Source: Acidobacteriaceae bacterium | GTDB taxonomy: Bacteria > Acidobacteriota > Terriglobia > Terriglobales > Acidobacteriaceae | Assembly (NCBI GenBank): GCA_030038195.1 | Contig: JASHPJ010000133.1 | Coordinates: 1-54,589, forward strand | Length of the DNA: 54,589 bases | Direction of reading: 5' to 3' | In this document: positions 1-9,102 of the stretch, one piece after another | Position numbering within the stretch: position 1 is the stretch's first letter | Layout: every line of letters begins with the position of its first letter | Made by a program: the position numbers and the translations under genes | Notes under the pieces: model-generated | The model's database searches: none | What the model saw: the letters and a program-made list of their open reading frames with translations, nothing else | What the model was told of the DNA's origin: nothing

Positions 1-856
1 GCACGATGCCGTATTTCGTTCGGGTCCCTCCGAGATCGACTCCAATGGCACAGGACATCGCATTTTTTCTTGCGTATTCCTTTTCAACCGCTGCTGCAAA
101 ACCCCGCGTGATTTCCTTCGGACGCGTAATTGCTGTACCTACAACCACCGCCAAGGCTCCTGCCGCAATTGCCTGTCGGGCCTCATCTGGGGTAGACACA
201 TGTCCTTCGGCAATCACCGGGACCCTGCTGGAGCGAACTAAATCTTCGATGAAGCTTCTATCAAATTGACGAAGGTGATCCGTTTCTTCTGTGTAACCGC
301 GAAGTGTTGACAACACAAAGTCCGCTCCGGCTTCAACCGCCGCCAGTGCTTGTTCGACATTGGCTACGTCAGCGAGGACTGAGACACCAAGCCGAGCGTG
401 AATTTCCCGAACTCGATCTAATGCTCCTGAGTCTTGACCACGTTCGGTGCAGTCAAGCGCAATCATGTCTGCACCAGCTTCAACGAGCGCTTTAGCAGAA
501 TCAAAGGACGGGGTGATCAGGATAGGCCCATCATGGTGCCGCACTTTGTGAATACCAATGATCGGTACATTTGTCGCCTCGCGGATAGCGCGAACATCAG
601 CCGGGCTATCAGCACGGATCGCCGCGGCGCCGCCCGCCACAGCAGCGACAGCAAAACTCGCCATCAGCTGAGGATTGTGGGACACATCACCTATACTCGG
701 CTGGCAGGAAACAATCAGTTTTCCCTGGATTGCTTGCTTCACTTCATCTGGTGTCATTCCGGCAACCTCGCTGAGATTCCGCAGAGTGCGATTGCGAAAA
801 TCAGGATCATGAGTCTCACCAATGTAAGTTTTACGGCAGTTCGAGAAGCATCTCAT
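1..856 (-). CDS. Fused N-acetylmannosamine-6-phosphate 2-epimerase / ROK kinase, C-terminus cut by window edge
   Basis: Translated from the complementary strand; the frame runs off the window at base 1. The first part is a NanE TIM barrel: it opens with KLIVSCQPS, has PIIGIHK carrying the family lysine, DMIALDCTER, and VIAEGHVSTPDEA carrying the catalytic-type glutamate. Without any stop the frame passes near position 50 into GVDLGGTRTKYGIV, the phosphate-binding start of a ROK sugar kinase. NanE converts ManNAc-6-P to GlcNAc-6-P and the kinase would make ManNAc-6-P from ManNAc, so the fusion couples two consecutive cytoplasmic steps of sialic acid/ManNAc use. NanE-NanK fusions are known. I chose the ATG at 856 because it overlaps the stop of the upstream permease remnant (TGATGA); an internal ATG before TPDEV (about 753) gives a more usual NanE N-terminus. 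Confidence 0.85.
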   Translation of the reverse strand, partial: MRCFSNCRKTYIGETHDPDFRNRTLRNLSEVAGMTPDEVKQAIQGKLIVSCQPSIGDVSHNPQLMASFAVAAVAGGAAAIRADSPADVRAIREATNVPIIGIHKVRHHDGPILITPSFDSAKALVEAGADMIALDCTERGQDSGALDRVREIHARLGVSVLADVANVEQALAAVEAGADFVLSTLRGYTEETDHLRQFDRSFIEDLVRSSRVPVIAEGHVSTPDEARQAIAAGALAVVVGTAITRPKEITRGFAAAVEKEYARKNAMSCAIGVDLGGTRTKYGIV

Positions 857-1190
857 CACTCATGGAAAAACACTCCCATGAGATTCGCTATTACCAGACC
901 CGCGGCAAGACTGAGAGGCCATCCAACAGATGGCCCCAGGGGATCCAAATTGGGGGTGGTAGCTCCACATAGAAGAATACTGCCTCCTATAACAGGCCCA
1001 TAACCGTACTGCGCCCCCCAGGAAGACCAACTGGAAGACGCATACAGTAAGTAGGTGGCCTGAGCGGCTGCGCAGACCTGGTCTGATTACGACGCGACAA
1101 GCTGACACAGTAAACGATGTTCGGTATTGAGCCCGTCCCCAGCATCAGCAACCAAATGACATTCGTCGCCGCAAAACAGGAAAGCCCGTC
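856..1190 (-). pseudogene. Decayed RhaT-like (DMT-type) sugar permease, C-terminal remnant
   Basis: Two frames on the complementary strand each carry a piece of a membrane protein. Around 1190-1090 one frame reads FAATNVIWLLMLGTGSIPN followed by a short hydrophobic stretch and an RRN turn. From about 1077 a different frame reads YLLYASSSWSSWGAQYGYG and then LGPSVGWPLSLAAGLVIANL, ending with a stop at 858-856. The second block matches the C-terminal helix pattern of L-rhamnose/H+ symporter-like proteins. At least one frameshift separates the blocks and no N-terminal half is found. The stop overlaps the epimerase/kinase start, so this was probably the sugar transporter of the same operon. A sequencing error rather than true decay is possible. 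Confidence 0.5.
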
Positions 1191-1304
1191 TCTCATACCT
1201 TGATCGGATATCGGACTCGCAAGGGTATACCCGATATCGCAAGTGCTATGTCTGCCACTACCATCCTGCATTTCCCCATGGCCAAATGAATTCCCAGAAA
1301 GTTC

Positions 1305-1334
1305 TTGACAAAGCTGTCTTCGACTATGCAATAT
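1305..1334 (+). promoter_or_regulatory. Candidate promoter of the GntR gene
   Basis: A perfect -35 hexamer TTGACA lies at 1305-1310. A weak -10 (CAATAT) follows at 1329-1334 with an 18-base spacer. The NagR/DasR-like palindrome starts ten bases downstream, where a bound repressor would block the transcript start. The -10 is poor, so the exact element is tentative. Confidence 0.45.
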
Positions 1335-1343
1335 GTATAGCAC

Positions 1344-1359
1344 AAAGGTCTAGACCACT
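1344..1359. promoter_or_regulatory. NagR/DasR-type operator (dre-like palindrome)
   Basis: The 16-mer AAAGGTCTAGACCACT contains the perfect palindrome GGTCTAGACC and matches 14 of 16 positions of the published DasR/NagR dre consensus A(G/C)TGGTCTAGACCA(G/C)T. It lies between the divergent GntR-family gene and the ManNAc epimerase/kinase operon, so it probably serves both promoters, with an amino-sugar phosphate as effector. Confidence 0.7.
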
Positions 1360-1396
1360 GGACTGTACGTCTATCTCTGACGGTAGAATATACGGT

Positions 1397-2191
1397 ATGT
1401 CTACCATTCATGTTGCGCCGTTTGCATCGATTCGCATCGACAAGAATTCTCCCATGCCCATCTACCTCCAAATCGCTGAAAGCATCGGAGCGCTTCTTAA
1501 AGAGGGTGTCTTTCCTCCTGGATATCTTTTCCCGTCGGAGCGCGCCCTGTGCGAACAGTTCGGGATCAGTCGAATGACACTTCGCCAGGCACTGAGTCTG
1601 CTGGATCGTGAAGGGTTGATCGATTCGCATCGCGGGCGCGGAACGATCGTCACTCCTGCAGGGCTCCGAAAAAAAGGACAGGAACTGAAAAGCTTTAGCG
1701 AAGAAATTCGCGAGAGGGGCGGCAAGCCGGAATCTCAGGTCTTGTCGTTGGAGCGAAAGATTCCCTCGGAATCGGCGCGGGCGTTTTTTGAACTGACAGA
1801 AAGTCAAAAAGTTTACGAGATCTCCCGTCTTCGTTTGAACGACGGCGAGCCACTAGCCGTCGAACTTGTTTACATCCCAGAGCGACTCTGCCCGGGCCTT
1901 GAGCGTTTTGATCTTGCCAAGAATTCGCTTTTACGAATCCTGGAAGATTCGTATGGGTTGCATCTTGAAAGTTGCGTCGAGGAGTTTACGGCAGAGATCC
2001 CGAACGCCCAGGTCAGGAAACTGCTGGGTTTACCAAACAATTCAGCCGTGCTAGTAGCTAACCGCAAAACGTTTGCCGGAGACGGACGCGCCGTGGAACT
2101 CACTTGGTCCACCTATCGAGGGGATCGGTACAGTGCAATTGTGCATTCCGTCCGCAGGAAGAAATCAGTTCTGATGGGGGCGACTTCCTAA
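1397..2191 (+). CDS. GntR/HutC family transcriptional regulator (NagR/DasR-like, UTRA domain)
   Basis: About 264 residues. The N-terminal GntR winged helix is clear: PMPIYLQIAESIGALLKEG, then FPSERALCEQFGISRMTLR, then GRGTIV in the wing. The C-terminal ~160 residues have the UTRA effector-domain pattern (FEL..SQKVYEISRLRLNDGEP, then HLESCVEEFTAEIP). The ATG at 1397 is preferred over an upstream in-frame start because it lies directly before the GntR domain and downstream of the operator. HutC-type regulators of this group bind sugar phosphates such as GlcN-6-P or GlcNAc-6-P. With the dre-like operator and the divergent ManNAc epimerase/kinase, a role as amino-sugar-responsive autoregulated repressor is likely. 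Confidence 0.9.
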   Translation: MSTIHVAPFASIRIDKNSPMPIYLQIAESIGALLKEGVFPPGYLFPSERALCEQFGISRMTLRQALSLLDREGLIDSHRGRGTIVTPAGLRKKGQELKSFSEEIRERGGKPESQVLSLERKIPSESARAFFELTESQKVYEISRLRLNDGEPLAVELVYIPERLCPGLERFDLAKNSLLRILEDSYGLHLESCVEEFTAEIPNAQVRKLLGLPNNSAVLVANRKTFAGDGRAVELTWSTYRGDRYSAIVHSVRRKKSVLMGATS

Positions 2192-2210
2192 TAAAAGGAG
2201 AAAAAATCAG

Positions 2211-5200
2211 ATGACAACGCGGTACAGTGCCTTTGGGTGGGGCCTCGCAAACGGCAAGAGCAAATCGAAATCGACCGAACTGCCGACGAAAGTGCAACAC
2301 GGTAATGCCGACTTGGTTCGACGCAAGAAGAGGAGGATTACACTCGGACTGGCTGTTGGTTTTGCATTGTGCGTATTGTTCTCGCTGCCTCTCTCAGCGC
2401 AGAATAATGCTGACCTCGCCGGCACTGTGCGTGATTCAAGCGGATCCGTGATTCCACATGCGGATCTAAAGCTGACGAATGAGGATACAGGCGTCATTCG
2501 TACGGCCCCGGCCGACGGAACGGGGATTTATTCGTTCCCCAACATCCAGCCGGGCATTTACGATCTCAGCGTCAGTGCTGCGGGTTTCCAGCCGCAAAAG
2601 AAGACGGGGATCACAATTCACGTCGCGGACAATGTGCAGATCAACTTCGATCTGCAGGTGGGCGCGGCAAGCGCGACCGTGACCGTCACGGCCGAGCAGC
2701 AATCGCTTGAAACCGCCGATGCGGCGAACGGGCAGGTCATCGACCGCCAGTTTATGAACAATATGCCGCTCATTAACCGCTCGGCCCTGGATCTGGCGTT
2801 TTTGGCCCCCGGCGTGACCCAGCCGCCAAGCTCCACGTATGGGAACACATCGAACACCAGCGCTCCGTATCTTACCGCGAACAATTTTGTATCCGATGGC
2901 AGCCGCAACGCCACGTCGGACGTTCTGATCGACGGCATTACCACCCAGGAGACAGTCACCTCGGGATTCAACTTATTTGCAAGCTATACCCCCTCGGTCG
3001 ACGCGATCCAGGAGTTCAAGGTACAGCAGACGAACTTCAGCGCCGAGTACGGATTCTCGGGTGCAACCGTCACCAACCTGGTCACACGCTCCGGCACGAA
3101 CCAGTTTCACGGAAGCCTCTTTGAATTCATTCGCAACAACAAACTCGATGCCAACACCTACTTCGCCAATCAGGCTGGCATCGGGCTTCCGCCGCTGCAC
3201 GAAAATATCTTCGGCGGCACATTCGGCGGTCCGGTCTTTAAGAACAGGACATTCTTCTTTTTCGACTATGAGGGAACCCGATCCAGTCAACTGAGCACGT
3301 CCCTCGCCGGCGTTCCGAGCACGGCAGAGAAGGGCGGCGATTTCGGAGAGCTTTGCGGAGGAGACGGCCCCAATGGGCCGGCGCCGGGTGCCACATTCGA
3401 CGGCAACGGTCTGTGCTCCAACCCGAACGGTCAACTCTGGGACCCTTTCACGGGAGTCTACAGTGCGAGTGCCGGGGGACCTGTGCGCTCGGGTTATATC
3501 CCATATAACAACTTGGCTACATATACAAGCCCGGGCAATCCAAAGCTCAACGGCACCGGCGGCCAAGTGGGGGCGGGCGTCGGCAACCTGATGGACCCTG
3601 TGGCCCTAAAGCTCATGAGTTACTACCCGACGCCAAACAGGTTTGTGGGACAAAGCAGCTATAACCCTTACATTAATTACGTTTCGGCCGGCGCAACTAT
3701 CCTCAACAACAACCAGTGGGACTTGAAGATCGATCAACATTTCAGCGACCGGGACATGCTCAGCGCGCGGTATTCCCACAGAGGCACTTTTTTGCACAGC
3801 CCATATTGTTACCCGAACGATGAGGCCGATCCATGTACCCAGGGGCCTGAAGATTCGTCAGCGCACCTTTTCGCTCTGAACTACAACCATGTGTTCAGCG
3901 CCACGACGGTACTCAGTTTCACCTATGGCCTCACCCGCACCGCCCGGTTCCTCCAGACCATCAAGGGCGACTATCCGAACATGGATCCGGTCAAAGATTT
4001 AGGGATGCCTTCGTACATCGACGATTCGGGTACCAAGGCGTGGCCCGCAATCGGCATCGGTGCCGATGCTGGCGGCCCGTATCTGGATCCGGCCGGAAAC
4101 AGTCAATCCCTCGGAACCGGAGTATGGTCGTACCTGAAAGACGGACAAGATACGCACGACCTGCTGGTGACGTTGAGCCACTTACAGGGCCGCCACGAGC
4201 TGAAATTCGGCAGTGAATTTCGCTTCCACCAGTTCAATGACGGACAGCCGGGCACTCCGGCCGGGTATTACGGTTTCGATTACATCGGCACATCGCAGCA
4301 GCCTTGGTCGGGCGGTGGCGATGCCATGGCAAGCTTCTTGATTGGAACTACGCCAGGCGACTGGGGACAATACCAGATGCCGGTGTTTCTCGCAACCCAG
4401 AATTTTGCCTGGGCTGGTTTTGCGCAGGATAACTTCCACGCGAGCCCAAAGCTGACTGTAAATGTTGGGCTTCGCTATGATCTGACCATGCCGGCGACCG
4501 AAAGGCATAACAAAATGAACTGGGTTGATCCGAACGTAGCCTCCACCTTGCAGGCTCCCGCCGGATACTCGGCCTTCAAGGGTGGCGACGAATTCGCCAG
4601 CTCGTCGCAGCCGTCGGATTACAATGCAGACTACAAAAACTTCGGGCCGCGAGTCGGTCTGGCGTACAGCCTGAACGACAAAACCGTGTTGAGAACCGGC
4701 TATGGCATCTATTACGCTCCTTCTCCAGTGGCGGCAGACGCGGATGTGGCGGACGTTCAAGGATTTAGCCAAACCACCACCTGGCAGAACACTTACCAGG
4801 GAGACGGGGCTACACCTTGGGGAAGGCTGAGCAATCCCTTCCCGAACGGCATCCTTTACCCGACAGGAAGCTCGCTGGGGCTATTGACCGATGTTGGCTT
4901 TACCGCGCAAGGACCGGTCCGGACGTTTAATGCTACTCCATACGAGCAGTCCTGGAGCTTCGAAATCCAGCGGGCGTTGCCGTCGAACATGCTGGCCGAC
5001 GCTTCGTACATCGGAAAGAAGGGGACATACCTTAACTTTGGCGCTTCGGGTCTCTACAATCTCAACCACCTCAGTGACCAGGTGTTAAGCTACTCTCCGA
5101 CCCAGATCGCGGACATGCTGACGTACGTGCCCAATCCTTACGCATCGACGATTGGTGCGGTAGCCCCTACCAGTCCGCTCGCCTCTTCTACCGTGCAGGC

Positions 5201-6020
5201 TTACGAGCTTCAGTTGCCATATCCGCAGTTCCAGAGCTTTCTCGTAGAGTCTCCGCCGTGGGGGAATTCCATTTATCATGCGCTTCAACTGCGGCTTCAA
5301 AAACGCATGAGCAACGGGCTGCAACTCTTGGTTACATATGTATGGTCCAAGTCTATTGACAACGCCAGCGTACCAGGCAATGGCAGCGATTTTCTTGGTG
5401 GAGGCACCTCCACTGTTCTCGATCCTAACAACCTCAAGCTAGAGCGTTCTCTCTCGGAGTTCAATATTCCGCAGGTCTTCCAGTTCAGCTACACATACCA
5501 GTTGCCGTTCGGCCGTGGCCAGCATTTCGCGGCGAACGTGAACCCGATCGTGAACGGGTTCATCGGTGGCTGGCAGACGAACGGGATATGGCGGTTCGAC
5601 GATGGCCAGCCGATTGTTCCAGGGCTTTCGGGAGGACAGGCGATGCCCACCTTCGGCCAGAGGGCGCAAGCGACCGGCGTTCTCAAGCGCAATCACGGAA
5701 GCAACTGGCTGAATCAGTATTTCGCCAACCCCACCGTCGTCCAAATTCCGGCGCCTTACACGCTCGGAAACATGTCAAGGACAATATCGCTAACCAATCC
5801 AGGCACAGCCAATGCCTCGCTATCCGCGTTCAAGAATTTCTCTCTGGACGCGATACGTGAAGGAGCGTACATGGAGTTCCGCCTGGAATCGTTCAATACA
5901 TTTAACCATCCGCAGTTCTGCGGTCCGAGCGCTTCTGTAGGCAGCAGCACGTTCGGAGTGGTGAGTTGCCAGGCGAATCAACCGCGCCAAGTGCAGGGAG
6001 CATTGAAGGTGAACTTCTAG
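2211..6020 (+). CDS. TonB-dependent receptor with carboxypeptidase-regulatory-like N-terminal domain (acidobacterial Oar-like)
   Basis: 1269 residues, start preceded by AAAAGGAG. A long basic N-terminal extension (about 40 residues) precedes a hydrophobic signal segment (LGLAVGFALCVLFSLPLSAQ, cleavage about residue 64). Residues ~66-150 form a carboxypeptidase-regulatory-like beta-sandwich (DLAGTVRDSSGSVIPHA, IYSFPNIQPGIYDLSVSAAG). A plug follows (FMNNMPLINRSALDLAFL) and then a long barrel ending in VNF, the usual terminal aromatic. This family is greatly expanded in Acidobacteriota and is presumed to import large oligosaccharides or other polymers through the outer membrane; the substrate cannot be read from sequence. 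It lies 19 bases after the GntR gene and is followed by a strong terminator. Confidence 0.93.
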   Translation: MTTRYSAFGWGLANGKSKSKSTELPTKVQHGNADLVRRKKRRITLGLAVGFALCVLFSLPLSAQNNADLAGTVRDSSGSVIPHADLKLTNEDTGVIRTAPADGTGIYSFPNIQPGIYDLSVSAAGFQPQKKTGITIHVADNVQINFDLQVGAASATVTVTAEQQSLETADAANGQVIDRQFMNNMPLINRSALDLAFLAPGVTQPPSSTYGNTSNTSAPYLTANNFVSDGSRNATSDVLIDGITTQETVTSGFNLFASYTPSVDAIQEFKVQQTNFSAEYGFSGATVTNLVTRSGTNQFHGSLFEFIRNNKLDANTYFANQAGIGLPPLHENIFGGTFGGPVFKNRTFFFFDYEGTRSSQLSTSLAGVPSTAEKGGDFGELCGGDGPNGPAPGATFDGNGLCSNPNGQLWDPFTGVYSASAGGPVRSGYIPYNNLATYTSPGNPKLNGTGGQVGAGVGNLMDPVALKLMSYYPTPNRFVGQSSYNPYINYVSAGATILNNNQWDLKIDQHFSDRDMLSARYSHRGTFLHSPYCYPNDEADPCTQGPEDSSAHLFALNYNHVFSATTVLSFTYGLTRTARFLQTIKGDYPNMDPVKDLGMPSYIDDSGTKAWPAIGIGADAGGPYLDPAGNSQSLGTGVWSYLKDGQDTHDLLVTLSHLQGRHELKFGSEFRFHQFNDGQPGTPAGYYGFDYIGTSQQPWSGGGDAMASFLIGTTPGDWGQYQMPVFLATQNFAWAGFAQDNFHASPKLTVNVGLRYDLTMPATERHNKMNWVDPNVASTLQAPAGYSAFKGGDEFASSSQPSDYNADYKNFGPRVGLAYSLNDKTVLRTGYGIYYAPSPVAADADVADVQGFSQTTTWQNTYQGDGATPWGRLSNPFPNGILYPTGSSLGLLTDVGFTAQGPVRTFNATPYEQSWSFEIQRALPSNMLADASYIGKKGTYLNFGASGLYNLNHLSDQVLSYSPTQIADMLTYVPNPYASTIGAVAPTSPLASSTVQAYELQLPYPQFQSFLVESPPWGNSIYHALQLRLQKRMSNGLQLLVTYVWSKSIDNASVPGNGSDFLGGGTSTVLDPNNLKLERSLSEFNIPQVFQFSYTYQLPFGRGQHFAANVNPIVNGFIGGWQTNGIWRFDDGQPIVPGLSGGQAMPTFGQRAQATGVLKRNHGSNWLNQYFANPTVVQIPAPYTLGNMSRTISLTNPGTANASLSAFKNFSLDAIREGAYMEFRLESFNTFNHPQFCGPSASVGSSTFGVVSCQANQPRQVQGALKVNF

Positions 6021-6038
6021 GTTGGCTCCTGAAAGTGT

Positions 6039-6068
6039 GGGGGCGCCGAGCGGCGCCCCCGTGTTTTT
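6039..6068 (+). terminator. Rho-independent terminator after the TonB receptor
   Basis: Perfect 9-bp stem GGGGGCGCC / GGCGCCCCC with a GAGC loop (6039-6060), followed by GTGTTTTT. It lies 18 bases after the receptor stop codon, so the following TPR gene needs its own promoter or read-through. Confidence 0.9.
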
Positions 6069-6206
6069 CGTGGACGCAACGAAAAGCCAGCGTTTATCCT
6101 ACCCTGGCAAAGCACAATCTCGTGTGCCCACTTTGATTTTGAACTGTATCGAAGCTGATGCAAAGGATAGAGGCAGGATAAAGGGACTGGACTGTAGGGG
6201 CGCGCA

Positions 6207-9086
6207 ATGCAAGTCCGATCGAAATCGTTCAATCCTGCAACCTGGTTGATCGGGCTCTGGCGATTCGCAGGGCTTCGTCAGGCGCCAGAAGCTGATGCAT
6301 CCGTACGCGTCCATCGCTGGAGTATCCCTGCGTCCGCGCTCCCGGTAGCGGCGCAGAAGGTGCCGAGCGCGCGTCCTTCAGCTCACCTCCTCCTGCGGTC
6401 GCGGCAGATTATCGCGAGAAAGACGGCGTCTTTTGCGGTGTTGCTTGCCGGCTTCGGTTGTATCGCCGCCGGTCAGGCTACGCCTCCAGCGTCCGTTTAC
6501 GAAAAAGCCGCGCAGGATTTCCAGCAAGGCCGCACTGCTGAGGCCGAGAATCGTCTCCGCTCCATCCTGCAATCGCATCCTGGAGATCTCGATGCCCTGA
6601 GTTTGATGGCCGTGATCCTCGATTCAGAGCGGCATTATTCCGAAGCGCAAGAGTTCTACACCCGTGCTCTCGCAATCTCTCCGCGCTCTGCAGCGGTTCT
6701 GAACAACCTCGGGAATCACTACCTTGCGGAAGGGAATCTGAAGAAGGCTCAGGAGAGCTTTCGGGCTGTGATAACAATTGATCCGCATCATGCCAATGCG
6801 AACTTGCAATTGGCACAGATGAGTTTGCAGGCGGGACAGGGCACAACGGCGCTCGGCTACCTTACGCGCCTGAAAGCCGCCGATCAGGCCGAACCGGTTG
6901 CACAGTTGCTGATGGCTCAGGCATTCGTTCTGACCGGCAAATGCGATTCGGCGAGTAAAAAGCTTAAGGAACTGGAGGGAAAGCCCGGCCAGGACTCTGC
7001 GTTCAGTTTCTCGATCGGGATAGCGTATGCCACGTGCAAGCAGTATGGTTCAGCAGAAAACTCATTCAGTGAGGCTTTGCAATCTGATCCCACGAACTTC
7101 GACATTCTCTACAACCTGGCAGTGGCGGCCAGGCGTACCGGAGATTTGCAGCGAGCACAGCAGGCGTTCGATGCGGCGCTGGGCATCGAGCCCGACGACC
7201 CGGACGCTCTCTTTGCGTATGGCGACCTGTTAATAGCGGAGAAAAACTTTCTGGCGGCGGCCGCTGTCCTCTACCGCGCGGCGCACGTAGCTCCGGACCG
7301 AACGGATGTTCTCTTGCTGCTGGCACACGATACGGAAGAACTTGGGTATTACGAGGAGACCGCGAACATCTACGAACGATATCTGAAACTCCGTCCGGCG
7401 GATGATGTTGTCCGTCGTGAACATGGGTTCTGCCTGGTGCGCGCGGGCCGATTCAATGAGGGCCTTCCCGATATCGAGCAGTACGTGTCAAAACACTCGA
7501 GCGATCCACAAGGCCAATACGAACTGGCCGTCGCAGAAGGCCCCAGCAATCCAGAGGAAGCTTTGACACGCTTGGACAAGATGCTGGCACTTGATCCAGG
7601 ATTCGTACAGGCTCGGTATACGCGTGCGGTGCTCAACTTTCAGGAAAATAAGCTCAGTCAGTCGCTAGACGACTTCCTGCAACTTTTGAAACAAGACCCT
7701 AAGAATCCTGCTCTACTGGATTGGGAAGGCCGGATCTACTTGAAGCAGGATCGCGATCAAGATGCCGCTCAAGTACTAAAGGAAGCAACCGGTCTGGCGC
7801 CTCATGACCCAACCACATTGTGGCATTACAGTACAGCGCTGCGAAAGCTTCACCGCACGGACGATCTCAACGCCGTCATGACCGAGTTCAGAAGGGTCTC
7901 CGATGGCGATGACGGGCGTCACCCTCAGACGGGCCTGCTTGATTTTCTAGCTCTTACTCCAGCGCAGCAGAATGCCAAGTATCTCGATTCGCTTCGTGCA
8001 GCTGTTGCTTCAAATCCCAGCGACGTCGTCCTAAAGACCCAGCTGGCAAAAACTCTGCTCGATCGCGGAAATACCGACGAAGCAGCAAGCGTATTTCAGT
8101 CGATTCTTGCCGAGGGGGCCGATAGCGACATTCTGCGCGAATGCGGTAAGGCGTTAGTGCAACACGAACAGTATAAGTTGGCGATGGATTTTCTTCAGAA
8201 GGTGCCGGATGCGGGACTCGACCTGGATATCGCCCTGTTTCACACCGCCGGTGCCAAAGCGGCATTGGAAAACCTGGATAACACTCCTGACAACCAACGC
8301 GGCGGGGACTATTTTCTGCTTCGCGCTCAGATACTGGATTCGGTCGGCAGGACCTCGGAGGCAGCCGACGTGCTGAATCTCGGCATTCGCTCTTCGCCGA
8401 CTCGCGCCGACATGTACTTTCAGGCTGCGGAATTTCTAATCAAACATGGCAACCGCGAACAAGCTGCGGATTTGCTGGAGCAGGCGACCCGCATGGTGCC
8501 CAATTCCGCTGAGCTGTGGATGGACCGGGCGATGGTTCTCGCGTTGATCAAGCGGTACGATGACGCACTGAAAGTGCTGGCGCAGATTGAGTCCCGCTGG
8601 CCGGAATGGAGCCTGGCCTATCTGGTGAATGGCATTCTCCTGGAGAAGCAGCTTAAGCCGGCCGAAGCCAAGCCGATGCTGGATATGGCGCTCTCTCTGG
8701 GAGCCCGGCAAGCTGACGCTTATTATTATGAGGCCCTGGTCATCACAGAAACAGATCCGAAAGATCTCGCCGAGGCGCAAAAAGCTATCTCCCAGGCGAT
8801 CACCTTGAATCCCAAAGATGCTGCCATGCGTGCCCTTGCGGGAAAGATTCTTCTGGATGGAAAGGACTACAAGGGAGCCGTCGAACAACTCGAGATGGCA
8901 GTGCGACTGCAACCGACGCTGGTGCGTGCGCACTATCTTTTGCGCACTGCCTACCTGAACCTTGGCGACCACGACAAAGCCTCCGAAGAATTGAACGAGA
9001 TACAGCGGGTTACCAAAGAGAATACGGAGTCTGATCAGGTGATATCGTCGATGGAACGTCTCCTATTCTCGGTTCCTGCACAATGA
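6207..9086 (+). CDS. Secreted or periplasmic multi-TPR protein
   Basis: 959 residues. A hydrophobic signal-like stretch (FAVLLAGFGCIAAGQA) sits about residues 75-95 after a long positively charged leader, so the true start may be internal. From there to the end the protein is a train of tetratricopeptide repeats, with the usual small/large pattern and acidic-proline turns such as AISPRSAAVLNNLGNHYL and ITLNPKDAAMRALAG. No enzymatic domain is visible. It lies between a TonB receptor and an FG-GAP/UnbV protein; this trio recurs in Acidobacteriota and suggests a role in assembling or sensing cell-envelope polymer uptake. The gap to the next gene is only 16 bases, so those two are probably co-transcribed. 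Confidence 0.88.
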   Translation: MQVRSKSFNPATWLIGLWRFAGLRQAPEADASVRVHRWSIPASALPVAAQKVPSARPSAHLLLRSRQIIARKTASFAVLLAGFGCIAAGQATPPASVYEKAAQDFQQGRTAEAENRLRSILQSHPGDLDALSLMAVILDSERHYSEAQEFYTRALAISPRSAAVLNNLGNHYLAEGNLKKAQESFRAVITIDPHHANANLQLAQMSLQAGQGTTALGYLTRLKAADQAEPVAQLLMAQAFVLTGKCDSASKKLKELEGKPGQDSAFSFSIGIAYATCKQYGSAENSFSEALQSDPTNFDILYNLAVAARRTGDLQRAQQAFDAALGIEPDDPDALFAYGDLLIAEKNFLAAAAVLYRAAHVAPDRTDVLLLLAHDTEELGYYEETANIYERYLKLRPADDVVRREHGFCLVRAGRFNEGLPDIEQYVSKHSSDPQGQYELAVAEGPSNPEEALTRLDKMLALDPGFVQARYTRAVLNFQENKLSQSLDDFLQLLKQDPKNPALLDWEGRIYLKQDRDQDAAQVLKEATGLAPHDPTTLWHYSTALRKLHRTDDLNAVMTEFRRVSDGDDGRHPQTGLLDFLALTPAQQNAKYLDSLRAAVASNPSDVVLKTQLAKTLLDRGNTDEAASVFQSILAEGADSDILRECGKALVQHEQYKLAMDFLQKVPDAGLDLDIALFHTAGAKAALENLDNTPDNQRGGDYFLLRAQILDSVGRTSEAADVLNLGIRSSPTRADMYFQAAEFLIKHGNREQAADLLEQATRMVPNSAELWMDRAMVLALIKRYDDALKVLAQIESRWPEWSLAYLVNGILLEKQLKPAEAKPMLDMALSLGARQADAYYYEALVITETDPKDLAEAQKAISQAITLNPKDAAMRALAGKILLDGKDYKGAVEQLEMAVRLQPTLVRAHYLLRTAYLNLGDHDKASEELNEIQRVTKENTESDQVISSMERLLFSVPAQ

Positions 9087-9102
9087 TTTTTTCGGGTAAG
9101 TG

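Noticed and set aside
6..1003. Plus-strand open frames at the left end
   Set aside because: They run opposite to the NanE/ROK-kinase frame, which has clear family motifs; the plus frames have none.
1193..1807. Minus-strand frame of about 200 residues across the GntR gene
   Set aside because: It overlaps the well-supported GntR winged helix and shows no domain; shadow frame.
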